From Paramicrobacterium chengjingii (GTDB taxonomy: Bacteria > Actinomycetota > Actinomycetes > Actinomycetales > Microbacteriaceae), in NCBI RefSeq assembly GCF_011751765.2, contig NZ_CP061169.1, positions 744,001 to 808,000 on the forward strand: DNA of 64,000 nt. The letters are read 5' to 3'. Under the pieces are notes generated by a model. The model was given only the letters and a program-made list of their open reading frames with translations. It searched no databases and had not been told where the DNA came from. This document shows positions 28,963 to 36,359 of this stretch, piece by piece. A program made the translations under genes and the position numbers. Every line of letters starts with the position of its first letter. Positions within the stretch are counted from its first letter, which is position 1.

Positions 28963-28998
28963 GAATGTGCGCTACAGAACTTTCTGTAGCGCACATTC
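28963..28998. terminator. Bidirectional hairpin between guaA and a convergent gene
   Basis: Arms 28963-28978 and 28983-28998 are perfectly complementary over 16 bp, starting GAATGTGCGC, around a 4-nt loop. Short ACAGAA/TTCTGT repeats flank it. It lies between converging genes. Confidence 0.75.
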
Positions 28999-29040
28999 CA
29001 TTCTGTGGCTCACCGGTCTGGAGGACAGGCTGGCGGCGGA

Positions 29041-29439
29041 TCACACGCCCATGAGAAAGAGCTGGGCGATCGAAGCCGCGATGCCGATCACGAGAAACCC
29101 GAGTGCCGAGAAGCCGAGGGCGCGCGCGTGCGAGCGCGGGCGCCCGAATCGGATCGTGCCCGGGCGGTTCACGCGGTAATACAGCTCGGTCTCGAGACGG
29201 TCGCCCAGATGCGCGATCTGTGCGTGACTGAGCTCGGCTTCGCCAGCGCTTGCTCCGGCATCGTGAAACCAGCGGACAAGTGTGCGCTCGCCGTCGACGA
29301 TGACGTATGCGAGCGTATGCTGCCACCGAACGCTCGTCAGCCGCACGACGAGCGCTGCGACGGCGACAAGCACGCACATGCCGAAGGCGATCCACGACGC
29401 GAACTCGAGCGCGAGCATGATCTGTTCGTCACTGTCCAC
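29041..29439 (-). CDS. Small membrane protein of unknown function
   Basis: I do not recognise the family. The 132-residue product has an N-terminal helix (MLALEFASWIAFGMCVLVAVAALVV region), a soluble middle part with YVIVDGERTLVRWFHDAG and charged residues, and a C-terminal helix ALGFSALGFLVIGIAASIAQ. The GTG at 29439 is preferred since AGGAG lies 5 nt upstream; the longer frame to 29643 crosses the divergent promoter region and looks non-coding. ATG 29418 is another possible start. It converges on guaA with a hairpin between and diverges from a small lipoprotein gene. Confidence 0.7.
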   Translation of the reverse strand: MDSDEQIMLALEFASWIAFGMCVLVAVAALVVRLTSVRWQHTLAYVIVDGERTLVRWFHDAGASAGEAELSHAQIAHLGDRLETELYYRVNRPGTIRFGRPRSHARALGFSALGFLVIGIAASIAQLFLMGV

Positions 29440-29523
29440 CGTGCTCCTGAACGTTCGAGCTCCCCGAGTTTTGGCTCGGCTGAGATGGATCCTACCGGCA
29501 GTGGGCCAAGCGACCGCTATTGC

Positions 29524-29529
29524 TATAGT
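29524..29529 (+). promoter_or_regulatory. -10-like hexamer for a leaderless lipoprotein transcript
   Basis: TATAGT ends exactly 6 nt before the ATG at 29536. AGGA lies too close to the ATG to act as a normal ribosome-binding site. Confidence 0.55.
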
Positions 29530-29535
29530 CAGGAC

Positions 29536-29970
29536 ATGGCAGTTCGATGGCGAACACGCACAGCGGGGCTTCTCATGGTTGCTGGAGCACTGCTCGGACT
29601 CACTGGCTGTGGCTCGTCGAGTCCATTGCCTGTTTTCGATCACGAGCAGACTGCGAACGACATCTTTCTGAGCACGTCAGACGATCACGAGCTCGAGATC
29701 GAGAGTGGCTCGAGTCGATTTCTCGGCACCGACAGCAGGGGAATCGATTACTACACCTACCTCACACGGGACGAAGCCGGAGAAGGAGTCTGCCTCGTCG
29801 TCGTGGCTGACGGTGCCGAAGACTGGACATCGGGGTGCGGATCCCTGCCCGTGACTGTCGGGGTTCCAGAGGCTGGCGTTGATTCTGCGACCCTCGGTAA
29901 TTTTCGTGACGTCGAGCAGTCGGGAGAGATGGTTGGCGACTATGTCGCAGTCGAGGGGCCCGAGTACTGA
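29536..29970 (+). CDS. Small secreted lipoprotein, function unknown
   Basis: A 144-residue protein with a lipoprotein signal: basic residues (MAVRWRTRT), a hydrophobic core and the lipobox LTGC with Cys25. The mature part is acidic and contains two further Cys (EGVCLVVV, TSGCGS) that may form a disulfide. No family is recognised. The ATG at 29536 is chosen because the signal peptide starts there; a longer frame from 29005 overlaps the divergent gene. The downstream FBP-domain gene begins 39 bp later. Confidence 0.75.
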   Translation: MAVRWRTRTAGLLMVAGALLGLTGCGSSSPLPVFDHEQTANDIFLSTSDDHELEIESGSSRFLGTDSRGIDYYTYLTRDEAGEGVCLVVVADGAEDWTSGCGSLPVTVGVPEAGVDSATLGNFRDVEQSGEMVGDYVAVEGPEY

Positions 29971-30009
29971 GCACTTGAACTATGACCAGTTCGGCGGCAG
30001 GATGCTGGA

Positions 30010-30492
30010 ATGAGGCCGTTGACAGCCGACGACATCCGCTCGTCATTCGTGAATGCCACGCCAGAGCAGCTCGATCGGCTGCCGATTCCTGGGCTGCACG
30101 AGACAATCTGGCATGAGCGCGAATTCTTGGGCTGGCGAGATCCACAAGCTGCACGGCTCGGCTATATCGTGCACTGGGCGGGTGATCGGCCGGTGGGGGT
30201 CGTCGTGCGCGCGGCATCCGGAAGCCTCAGACACGGCATCGCCGCCATGTGCTCGTTCTGCCGCTCGTCGCAGCCAGCCACGCAGGTGCGCATGTTCAGC
30301 GCGCCACGGGCGGGGGAAGCCGGCCTCAACGGCAACACGATCGGCACCTACATCTGCGAAGACCTCGCCTGCCCCATGCTCATTCGCATCACGCCATCGC
30401 AGCCGCTACAGCCCGACCTCGTCGAGTTGCGATCGCAGCGTTTGCTTGAGCGGGTGCACGGCTTCACTGCTGACGTGCTGAAGACGGCGTGA
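30010..30492 (+). CDS. FBP-domain (FusB-like zinc-finger) EF-G-binding protein
   Basis: The 160-residue protein resembles the C-terminal zinc-finger part of FusB-type elongation factor G-binding proteins. The four-cysteine metal site is visible as CSFC (around residue 80) and CEDLAC (around residue 118). The N-terminal half is helical (TADDIRSSFVN, GLHETIWHEREFLGW). FusB proteins release EF-G from the ribosome and give fusidic acid resistance in staphylococci; actinobacterial FBP proteins are less studied, so the function here is inferred. It is followed by a bidirectional terminator. Confidence 0.82.
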   Translation: MRPLTADDIRSSFVNATPEQLDRLPIPGLHETIWHEREFLGWRDPQAARLGYIVHWAGDRPVGVVVRAASGSLRHGIAAMCSFCRSSQPATQVRMFSAPRAGEAGLNGNTIGTYICEDLACPMLIRITPSQPLQPDLVELRSQRLLERVHGFTADVLKTA

Positions 30493-30504
30493 GTGCGGCT
30501 CGGG

Positions 30505-30563
30505 TGAGATACCAAAAAGTGCCCCTGATCCACGAGGAATCAGGGGCACTTTTAGGTATCTCA
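30505..30563. terminator. Bidirectional terminator between the FBP gene and YccA homologue
   Basis: TGAGATACC pairs with GGTATCTCA as an outer stem and AAAGTGCCCCTGAT with ATCAGGGGCACTTT as an inner stem. A-rich and T-rich flanks of the inner stem serve both strands. Confidence 0.9.
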
Positions 30564-30573
30564 GAGTGAGGCG

Positions 30574-31368
30574 CTAATCGCGGGCGATGGCGATCATGCG
30601 CAGAATCTCAAGGTAGAGCCAGACGACCGTCATGATGACGCCGAAGACACCGGTCCAGCCGTACTTGCGGGGAAGTCCGTTCTCAGAGCCGCGCTTGATG
30701 AAGTCGAAGTCGAGAACGAGCGAGTACGCGGCCATGATCACGACGAGAACGCCGAGGATCAGCCCGAACGGGATGCCCATGATCTCAGCGCCACGCATAC
30801 CCCACGGGTCGTCGTTCACGCCCGTCCACATGAGAACGATGTTGACAAGCGAGAAAGCAGCGTAGCTGATCATCGCGATCATGAAGACCTTGGTCGCCTT
30901 CTTGGACGCGCGGATCTTGCCGCTGGCGAAGAGGGCGAAGGTGACGCCAAAGACCAATACTGTGCCGATAAGCGCCTGGCTGACGATGCCGGGGTAGATG
31001 GTCTCGAAAATGCCGGAGATGCCGCCGACGAACACGCCCTGCACACCCGAGTAGGCGAGCACCAGCGGAGCGGATGGCTCCTTCTTGAAGATGTTGACGA
31101 GGGCGAGCACGAAGCCGGCAATGGCCGCCGGAATCGCAAGAGCCGGAATGAACCAGCCGATTGCCGCGCCGACGAGCAGGATGCCGAAGGCGACGACTGA
31201 CTTGCCGAGGGTGTCTTCGACGGTCATGCGGTCGGTCTGCGCGGCCGTTGCAGCGGGCTGCTCGTACATCTGCTGCAGCTGCTCAGCCGTCATGTTCGGC
31301 TGCGCTGTCGCGGCACCGCCGCCGCGCTGGAAGCCGGCGTTACGGAATGCCGGGTTGTTCATGGCCAT
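30574..31368 (-). CDS. Bax inhibitor-1/YccA family membrane protein
   Basis: A 264-residue integral membrane protein of the BI-1/YccA group. After a 60-residue soluble N-terminus (NNPAFRNAGFQRGGG) come about seven hydrophobic helices, including VVAFGILLVGAAIGWF and YSGVQGVFVGGISGIFE, then the C-terminal GVFGVIMTVVWLYLEILRMI. Eukaryotic relatives affect calcium leak and cell death; bacterial members are of uncertain function, one interacting with the FtsH protease. AGGGA precedes the start. It converges on the FBP gene across a terminator. Confidence 0.9.
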   Translation of the reverse strand: MAMNNPAFRNAGFQRGGGAATAQPNMTAEQLQQMYEQPAATAAQTDRMTVEDTLGKSVVAFGILLVGAAIGWFIPALAIPAAIAGFVLALVNIFKKEPSAPLVLAYSGVQGVFVGGISGIFETIYPGIVSQALIGTVLVFGVTFALFASGKIRASKKATKVFMIAMISYAAFSLVNIVLMWTGVNDDPWGMRGAEIMGIPFGLILGVLVVIMAAYSLVLDFDFIKRGSENGLPRKYGWTGVFGVIMTVVWLYLEILRMIAIARD

Positions 31369-31498
31369 GAGGCGTGATCCCTACTCTCTCGTCGGGGGTT
31401 GGAATACTGTGATTAACGCTATCGGACTCTCCTATGTTCCCGCAGTGACCCCCGGTGAATCCTCAGCTTGCACCAGCCCGAATGGATGCCGCGGCACG

Positions 31499-31504
31499 TA
31501 GCCT
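31499..31504 (+). promoter_or_regulatory. -10-like hexamer for a leaderless GDPD transcript
   Basis: TAGCCT ends exactly 6 nt before the ATG at 31511, with no Shine-Dalgarno sequence. Confidence 0.5.
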
Positions 31505-31510
31505 TGCCAT

Positions 31511-32515
31511 ATGTCAGCACTCGTCATCGGGCACCGCGGCGCCCCAGGCTACCGTCCCGAGCACTCGGCCGCGAGCTATCGGCTCGCTCTGGAGCTTGGA
31601 GCAGACGCCGTCGAGCCCGACATCGTTGCCACGCGCGACGGCGTGCTCGTCGTGCGTCACGAGAACGAGATCGGCGGCACCACCGATGTGGCGCAGCATC
31701 CGGAATTCGTCGACAGGCGAACCACCAAGACCATTGACGGCTCCGAGATCAGCGGCTGGTTCACCGAAGACTTCACCTGGGAAGAGCTGCAAACGCTGCG
31801 CGTGCGCGAGAGAATCGCCAAGCTGCGACCAGGCAGCGCCGAATATGACGGGACCGAGCGGATGCTGTGTCTCGCCGACGTGCTTGAGCTGCTGCGCGAG
31901 CACGAACGCACAACCGGGCACCATGCCGGCGTCGTCGTGGAGATCAAACACGCCACATACTTCGAATCGATTGGCCTTCCCCTGGACGACCTGCTTGAGC
32001 ATGAGCTTCGCGGCACGGGCTGGGCAGCGGCGACCGGCCTCGTGATCGAGTGCTTCGAGCTCAGCGTGCTCGAACGACTGAGGGGCCGCGGCGTCGATGC
32101 GCGATACGTCTACCTGATCGAGAAGTCGGGTGCGCCCGCCGACCGGGTGGTGCGCGATGGCACGGCGGCCGCGACCTACGCTGACGATCTCGGCGATGCG
32201 GGGCTCGAGACGCTGGCCGCTGTTGTCGACGGCATCAGCGTCGACAAGGCATACCTGCTGCCGTGGACCACACTGGGGAGCGGTGTCGGAGACCTCGTCG
32301 CGCGGGCCCATCGGCGCGACCTCACGGTATACGCCTGGACGCTGCGCCCCGAGAACGCCTTTTTGAACGCGCGGCACCGGCGGGGCGACGACGCGGGCGC
32401 CTTCGGGGACTGGCAGGGCGAGTTCGACGAGATCTTCTCCACAGGTGTCGACGGGGTGTTCGCCGATCACACCGACCTCGCGCTGCGGGCGCGGGCTGTC
32501 AGAGACACAGCCTAG
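31511..32515 (+). CDS. Glycerophosphodiester phosphodiesterase
   Basis: The enzyme hydrolyses glycerophosphodiesters to an alcohol and glycerol-3-phosphate. The 334-residue protein has the GDPD TIM-barrel signature: GHRGAPGYRPEHS with catalytic His and Arg, AVEPDIVATRDGVLVVRHE with metal-binding Glu and Asp and the second His, and VVEIKHA further on. No signal peptide is visible, so it is probably cytosolic, like UgpQ. The long inserted loop around FTEDFTWEELQTLRVRERI is normal for the GlpQ-like group. The gene precedes pcrA by 12 bp, and GlpD at 19517 could use the product. Confidence 0.93.
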   Translation: MSALVIGHRGAPGYRPEHSAASYRLALELGADAVEPDIVATRDGVLVVRHENEIGGTTDVAQHPEFVDRRTTKTIDGSEISGWFTEDFTWEELQTLRVRERIAKLRPGSAEYDGTERMLCLADVLELLREHERTTGHHAGVVVEIKHATYFESIGLPLDDLLEHELRGTGWAAATGLVIECFELSVLERLRGRGVDARYVYLIEKSGAPADRVVRDGTAAATYADDLGDAGLETLAAVVDGISVDKAYLLPWTTLGSGVGDLVARAHRRDLTVYAWTLRPENAFLNARHRRGDDAGAFGDWQGEFDEIFSTGVDGVFADHTDLALRARAVRDTA

Positions 32516-32527
32516 ACTTGACGGGAC

Positions 32528-34927
32528 ATGACGAGTTCCACTACTTCTGATGCACAGGGCAGCAGCCAGGGCACGGGCGACTCCTCGGCTCCGGTGATCG
32601 TCGACTGGCCGACGGCTGCCGCTCCGCGTGGCGGTGCGACGGCATCCGATCACCTGCTCGACGGCCTCAACCCGCAGCAGCGCGAGGCCGTCGAATACCG
32701 AGGCAAAGCGCTGCTCATCGTTGCGGGTGCCGGGTCGGGCAAGACCCGTGTGCTCACGCACCGAATCGCGAGCCTCATTGAGAACCGCGAGGCGTGGCCG
32801 AGCCAGATTCTCGCCATCACGTTCACGAACAAGGCAGCGGCCGAGATGCGTGAGCGCGTCGAAGATCTGCTCGGTGGCCGCACAGAGGGCATGTGGATCT
32901 CCACATTCCACTCGGCGTGCGTGCGCATTCTGCGGCGCGAGGCAGAGAACGTCGGATTCAGCAAGAACTTCACCATCTACGACTCGTCAGACTCGCGCGT
33001 GCTACTCAAGCGCATCATCAAGCGCCACGACGCCGACATGTTCGGCTTCACCCCGGCAAATGCCTCTGCCAGAATCTCCAAGCTCAAGAATGAGCTGGCG
33101 GATGCCGATGGCTACGCGCGCAATGCGAACATGTCTGACCCGAACGAGGTGGCCTTCGTCGAGATCTTCCGCGATTATCAGCGGGAGCTGCAGCGTGCCA
33201 GCGCGTTCGACTTCGACGACCTCATTGCGCAGACCGTCTACCTGTTCAGAGCGTTTCCGCAGGTGGCGGCGCTGTACCAGAAGAAGTTTCGCTACGTTCT
33301 CGTCGACGAGTACCAAGACACCAACCACGCGCAGTACTCGCTCATTCGGGAGCTCACGCGGGAGCCCGAAGGCGACGGCTTTCTGCCGGGAACGCTCGAG
33401 GGCGCCTCGCTCACGGTTGTGGGTGACTCCGACCAGTCAATCTACGCGTTCCGCGGTGCCGACATTCGCAATATCGTCGAGTTCGAGCGCGACTTCACCG
33501 GAGCAAAGGTGATTCTGCTCGAGCAGAACTACCGATCGACCCAGAACATCCTCTCGGCGGCGAATGCCGTCATCTCAAACAACTTCGACCGCAAAGACAA
33601 GAAGCTCTGGACCGACATCGGCGATGGCGACAAGATCATCGGCTTCACAGGGTACTCGGGGCACGACGAGGCGCAGTTCGTGGCCGATGAGATCGAGCGA
33701 CTGCACAGAAACGGCGTCGCATACGGAGATGTCGCTGTCTTCTACCGCACAAACGCGCAGACGCGAGCGCTGGAAGAAATCTTCGTGCGCTCGGCCCTTC
33801 CCTACAAGATCATGGGCGGCACCAAGTTCTACGAGCGCGCCGAGATCAAAGACGCGTTCGCCTACCTCACCGCTGTCATGAACCCCGCAGACGAGCTTGC
33901 CGTTCGTCGCATCATCAACACGCCCAAGCGCGGCCTCGGACCGGCGACGATCACCCAACTTGCCAGCTTTGCCGAGAACGCCGAGACCACCTTGCGAGAG
34001 TCGCTGCGCGAAGCATCCACCCTGGGTTTCGGTCCCAAGGTGACGCGTGCCATCAGCGACCTGTCTGCCGTGCTCGACGAGGCTGTGGCGCTCGCCGATG
34101 CGGGCAGGGTGAGCGAGGTGCTCACGACGCTCATGCAGAAGAGCGGTCTGATCGACTCACTGCGGATGAGCCGTGACCCGCAAGACGAGGCGCGTGCTGA
34201 GAACATCGATGAGCTAGTCGCCGTCACGAAGGAGTTCGAGCGCAACAACCCAGACGGCACGCTCCTTGACTTTCTCACGGAGGTGTCTCTCGTCGCCGCT
34301 GCCGATGATCTCGATGATGCGAGTGGAACGGTCTCGCTCATGACGCTGCACACGGCGAAGGGCCTCGAGTACGACAGCGTGTTTCTCACCGGCATCGAAG
34401 AAGACCTGTTGCCGCACCGCATGTCGGCGAACGAGCCGGGCGGTCCGTCTGAGGAGCGCCGGCTTTTCTATGTGGGCATCACGCGCGCGCGCAAGCGGCT
34501 GTTTCTGTCTCTCGCTATGACGCGCGCGCAGTACGGCGAGACGGCCGTTGCGATGCCGAGCCGGTATCTACAAGAGATTCCGGCCGAGCTCATCGAGTGG
34601 AGGCAATCGCCGGGCTCCGTCAATTCGCGCGGCGGCACCCAGTCGCGCGCGCTCAATGCCAACCGCTGGTCGCAGACACGGGGAACGGATGCTGCGGCTC
34701 TGCCGCGCGCCGAGAAGAAGGAGTGGCCCAACAAAGTCACGAATTCAGTGCGCGACAATGGCGACCTCGAGCTCGCGGCGGGCGACCGCATCCGTCATAC
34801 CGACTTCGGCGAAGGCCGTGTTCAGAACGTGACGGGTGAAGGAACCAAGCGCGTGGCCCATGTGCAATTCGACAACGCGGGCGCGAAGAAGCTCCTGATC
34901 AAGATCGCTCCTATCGAGAAGTTGTAG
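32528..34927 (+). CDS. pcrA: ATP-dependent DNA helicase UvrD/PcrA
   Basis: PcrA/UvrD is an SF1A 3'-5' helicase for repair and removal of replication obstacles. The 799-residue chain has all motifs in order: the Q-motif LNPQQREAVE, Walker A GAGSGKTRVLTHR, TFTNKAA, motif II VDEYQDTN, motif III VGDSDQSIYAFRGAD, QNYRST, and motif V-VI TLHTAKGLEYDSVFLTG and FYVGITRARKRL. The last 80 residues form a Tudor-like end (AAGDRIRHTDFGEGRVQNV), typical for PcrA, where it contacts RNA polymerase. The start ATG is 9 nt after a TAGACT hexamer. Confidence 0.96.
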   Translation: MTSSTTSDAQGSSQGTGDSSAPVIVDWPTAAAPRGGATASDHLLDGLNPQQREAVEYRGKALLIVAGAGSGKTRVLTHRIASLIENREAWPSQILAITFTNKAAAEMRERVEDLLGGRTEGMWISTFHSACVRILRREAENVGFSKNFTIYDSSDSRVLLKRIIKRHDADMFGFTPANASARISKLKNELADADGYARNANMSDPNEVAFVEIFRDYQRELQRASAFDFDDLIAQTVYLFRAFPQVAALYQKKFRYVLVDEYQDTNHAQYSLIRELTREPEGDGFLPGTLEGASLTVVGDSDQSIYAFRGADIRNIVEFERDFTGAKVILLEQNYRSTQNILSAANAVISNNFDRKDKKLWTDIGDGDKIIGFTGYSGHDEAQFVADEIERLHRNGVAYGDVAVFYRTNAQTRALEEIFVRSALPYKIMGGTKFYERAEIKDAFAYLTAVMNPADELAVRRIINTPKRGLGPATITQLASFAENAETTLRESLREASTLGFGPKVTRAISDLSAVLDEAVALADAGRVSEVLTTLMQKSGLIDSLRMSRDPQDEARAENIDELVAVTKEFERNNPDGTLLDFLTEVSLVAAADDLDDASGTVSLMTLHTAKGLEYDSVFLTGIEEDLLPHRMSANEPGGPSEERRLFYVGITRARKRLFLSLAMTRAQYGETAVAMPSRYLQEIPAELIEWRQSPGSVNSRGGTQSRALNANRWSQTRGTDAAALPRAEKKEWPNKVTNSVRDNGDLELAAGDRIRHTDFGEGRVQNVTGEGTKRVAHVQFDNAGAKKLLIKIAPIEKL

Positions 34928-34928
34928 C

Positions 34929-35981
34929 GTGGCTCGCCGCTTGGCGTACCGGCTGCACGCGCTCGATTTTGAGGTAGCAACGCGGGCTGGAATCGCTGTC
35001 GCTGTTCCGTTGGTCACTCTTACTCTGCTCGGAAGACTCGATCTGGCGCTCTACGCCTCGTTCGGGGCGTTCACGTCGCTGTACGGACGCAGTGAGGTGT
35101 ATCGCACACGGCTGCGTACGGCGGGCTCTGCCGCTGCGATGCTGGTCGCATTGATCGCGGGCGGTGTGCTGATCTCGACGACGGGGTCGAACACAGGCTT
35201 TCTTGTCGTCGGGCTCGTTGCCGTGCTCGCAGCCGGGGTGCTGCTGTGCCGCACACTTTCGCTGCACCCGCCGACCCCTGTGTTCTTCACGTTCGCATTT
35301 CTCGTGTGCGCCCTGATTCCAGTGCGAGCGGATGAGGCTGGCCTTGCTGTGCTCATCGCCGTCGGGTCGGCGAGTTTCGCGCTTGTGGTCACCATGTCGG
35401 GGTGGCTGCTGCGGCTCGGCAGAGACGTGGATCGCGTCACGGCGAGTTTCAAGCTTCTGAAGCCACTGCCTCGGCGGGCGGTTTTGCGCCCTCGGGCGTG
35501 GCGTGACCCCGCAGTGTGGCTCAACATCGGGCAGCTTGTTGTTGGTGCGGTGATCGCCGGGGGAGCGGCCGAGCTTCTGGGGCTGGGGCACTCGTATTGG
35601 GCGGTCGTGAGCCTCGTAGCGGTCGTGCCGCCGGTGCGAGCGGCGCACTCCATCTCGCGCACGCTGCACCGCACTGTCGGCACGATTGCGGGGGTCGTTG
35701 TGACGGCGCTGGTGCTGTGGGGGCATCCGCCGGTCTGGCTATTGATCGCGATCGTCGTGGTGTGCCAGTTTGGGGCAGAGATCTTCGTCGGGCGCCATTA
35801 CGGCACAGCCCTTGTCTTCATCACGCCACTTGCACTTCTGATGGTGCACCTGTCGAGTCCGGCGACCTCTGTTTCCGACATTCTCATCGATCGTGCTGTC
35901 GAGACGGCGCTCGGTGCCGCGGTCGGGGTGGCAATGGTGCTGCTTGCGCGGTTTGTGCGCGTCGGCCCGGAGCCGCAGTAG
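34929..35981 (+). CDS. FUSC-family (aromatic acid exporter-like) membrane protein
   Basis: A 350-residue membrane protein with two sets of hydrophobic helices. The first half begins YRLHALDFEVATRAGIAVAVPLVTL and has ALYASFGAFTSLYGR, and the second half repeats the pattern with YWAVVSLVAVVPPVRAAHS and RTLHRTVGTIAGVVV. This duplicated layout is typical of the FUSC superfamily, whose characterised members export fusaric acid or aromatic acids. The substrate here is unknown. The GTG at 34929 follows the pcrA stop by one base, so the two are likely co-transcribed. A hairpin overlaps its stop. Confidence 0.87.
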   Translation: MARRLAYRLHALDFEVATRAGIAVAVPLVTLTLLGRLDLALYASFGAFTSLYGRSEVYRTRLRTAGSAAAMLVALIAGGVLISTTGSNTGFLVVGLVAVLAAGVLLCRTLSLHPPTPVFFTFAFLVCALIPVRADEAGLAVLIAVGSASFALVVTMSGWLLRLGRDVDRVTASFKLLKPLPRRAVLRPRAWRDPAVWLNIGQLVVGAVIAGGAAELLGLGHSYWAVVSLVAVVPPVRAAHSISRTLHRTVGTIAGVVVTALVLWGHPPVWLLIAIVVVCQFGAEIFVGRHYGTALVFITPLALLMVHLSSPATSVSDILIDRAVETALGAAVGVAMVLLARFVRVGPEPQ

Positions 35982-36027
35982 CCCGGTCTCGACGCGACGA
36001 CCCGTGCGGGTCGCGGTCGAGCCGGGC
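35981..36027 (+). terminator. Hairpin at the end of the FUSC gene
   Basis: An imperfect stem pairs GCCCGG with CCGGGC at the base, CTCGAC with GTCGAG, and CGACGACCC with GGGTCGCG near the loop. It starts at the stop codon. No U-tract follows. Confidence 0.6.
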
Positions 36028-36324
36028 CATTCCCGCTGCGATGAGTTCTCTCACAACAACGTGAATACGCTGTCGACCTGCATTCGTCAGGCCAGGAAGC
36101 TTGGGCTGATCGGCTCGTCATCGAGGTCCGATATGACCATCGATGCGCCCGGACTCAGATCGGGCCCTCAGCCTCGATGCGGTTGCGCATGTGTCCGTCT
36201 CAATCGATTCACGTTCTTGCTCAGCGTCGCGCCTGTGCGGCTTCGAGGCGCCACAAGGGTGTCGGTGAACTCTCTCGCAGTCTTCTGAGAGCGCCGAGAA
36301 ATGCTGAAAACGATCACAAATGAC
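36028..36324. other. Intergenic stretch without a recognisable gene
   Basis: About 300 bp between the FUSC hairpin and the promoter of the HNH gene. Short frames cross it, but none has a ribosome-binding site or a recognisable product. Its 3' part becomes AT-rich towards the LexA-like box. I see no RNA gene. Confidence 0.55.
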
Positions 36325-36340
36325 TAGAACAAAACTTCGA
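36325..36340. promoter_or_regulatory. LexA (SOS) box candidate
   Basis: TAGAAC-AAAA-CTTCGA matches the Gram-positive/actinobacterial SOS consensus TCGAAC-N4-GTTCGA at 10 of 12 fixed positions. It covers the -35 region and spacer of the HNH-gene promoter. Confidence 0.65.
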
Positions 36341-36347
36341 ATACTGC

Positions 36348-36353
36348 TACACT
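36348..36353 (+). promoter_or_regulatory. -10 hexamer for a leaderless HNH-gene transcript
   Basis: TACACT ends 6 nt before the ATG at 36360 and lies 7 bp after the LexA-like box; the left half of that box sits exactly 17 bp upstream of the hexamer. Confidence 0.6.
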
Positions 36354-36359
36354 TGAGCT

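Noticed and set aside
29005..29535. N-terminal extension of the small lipoprotein frame
   Set aside because: It runs antisense through the divergent membrane-protein gene, and the lipoprotein signal starts at 29536 just after a -10-like box.
31514..32911. A 465-codon minus-strand frame opposite the GDPD gene and the pcrA start
   Set aside because: It covers the convincing GDPD active-site motifs on the other strand and has no family features.
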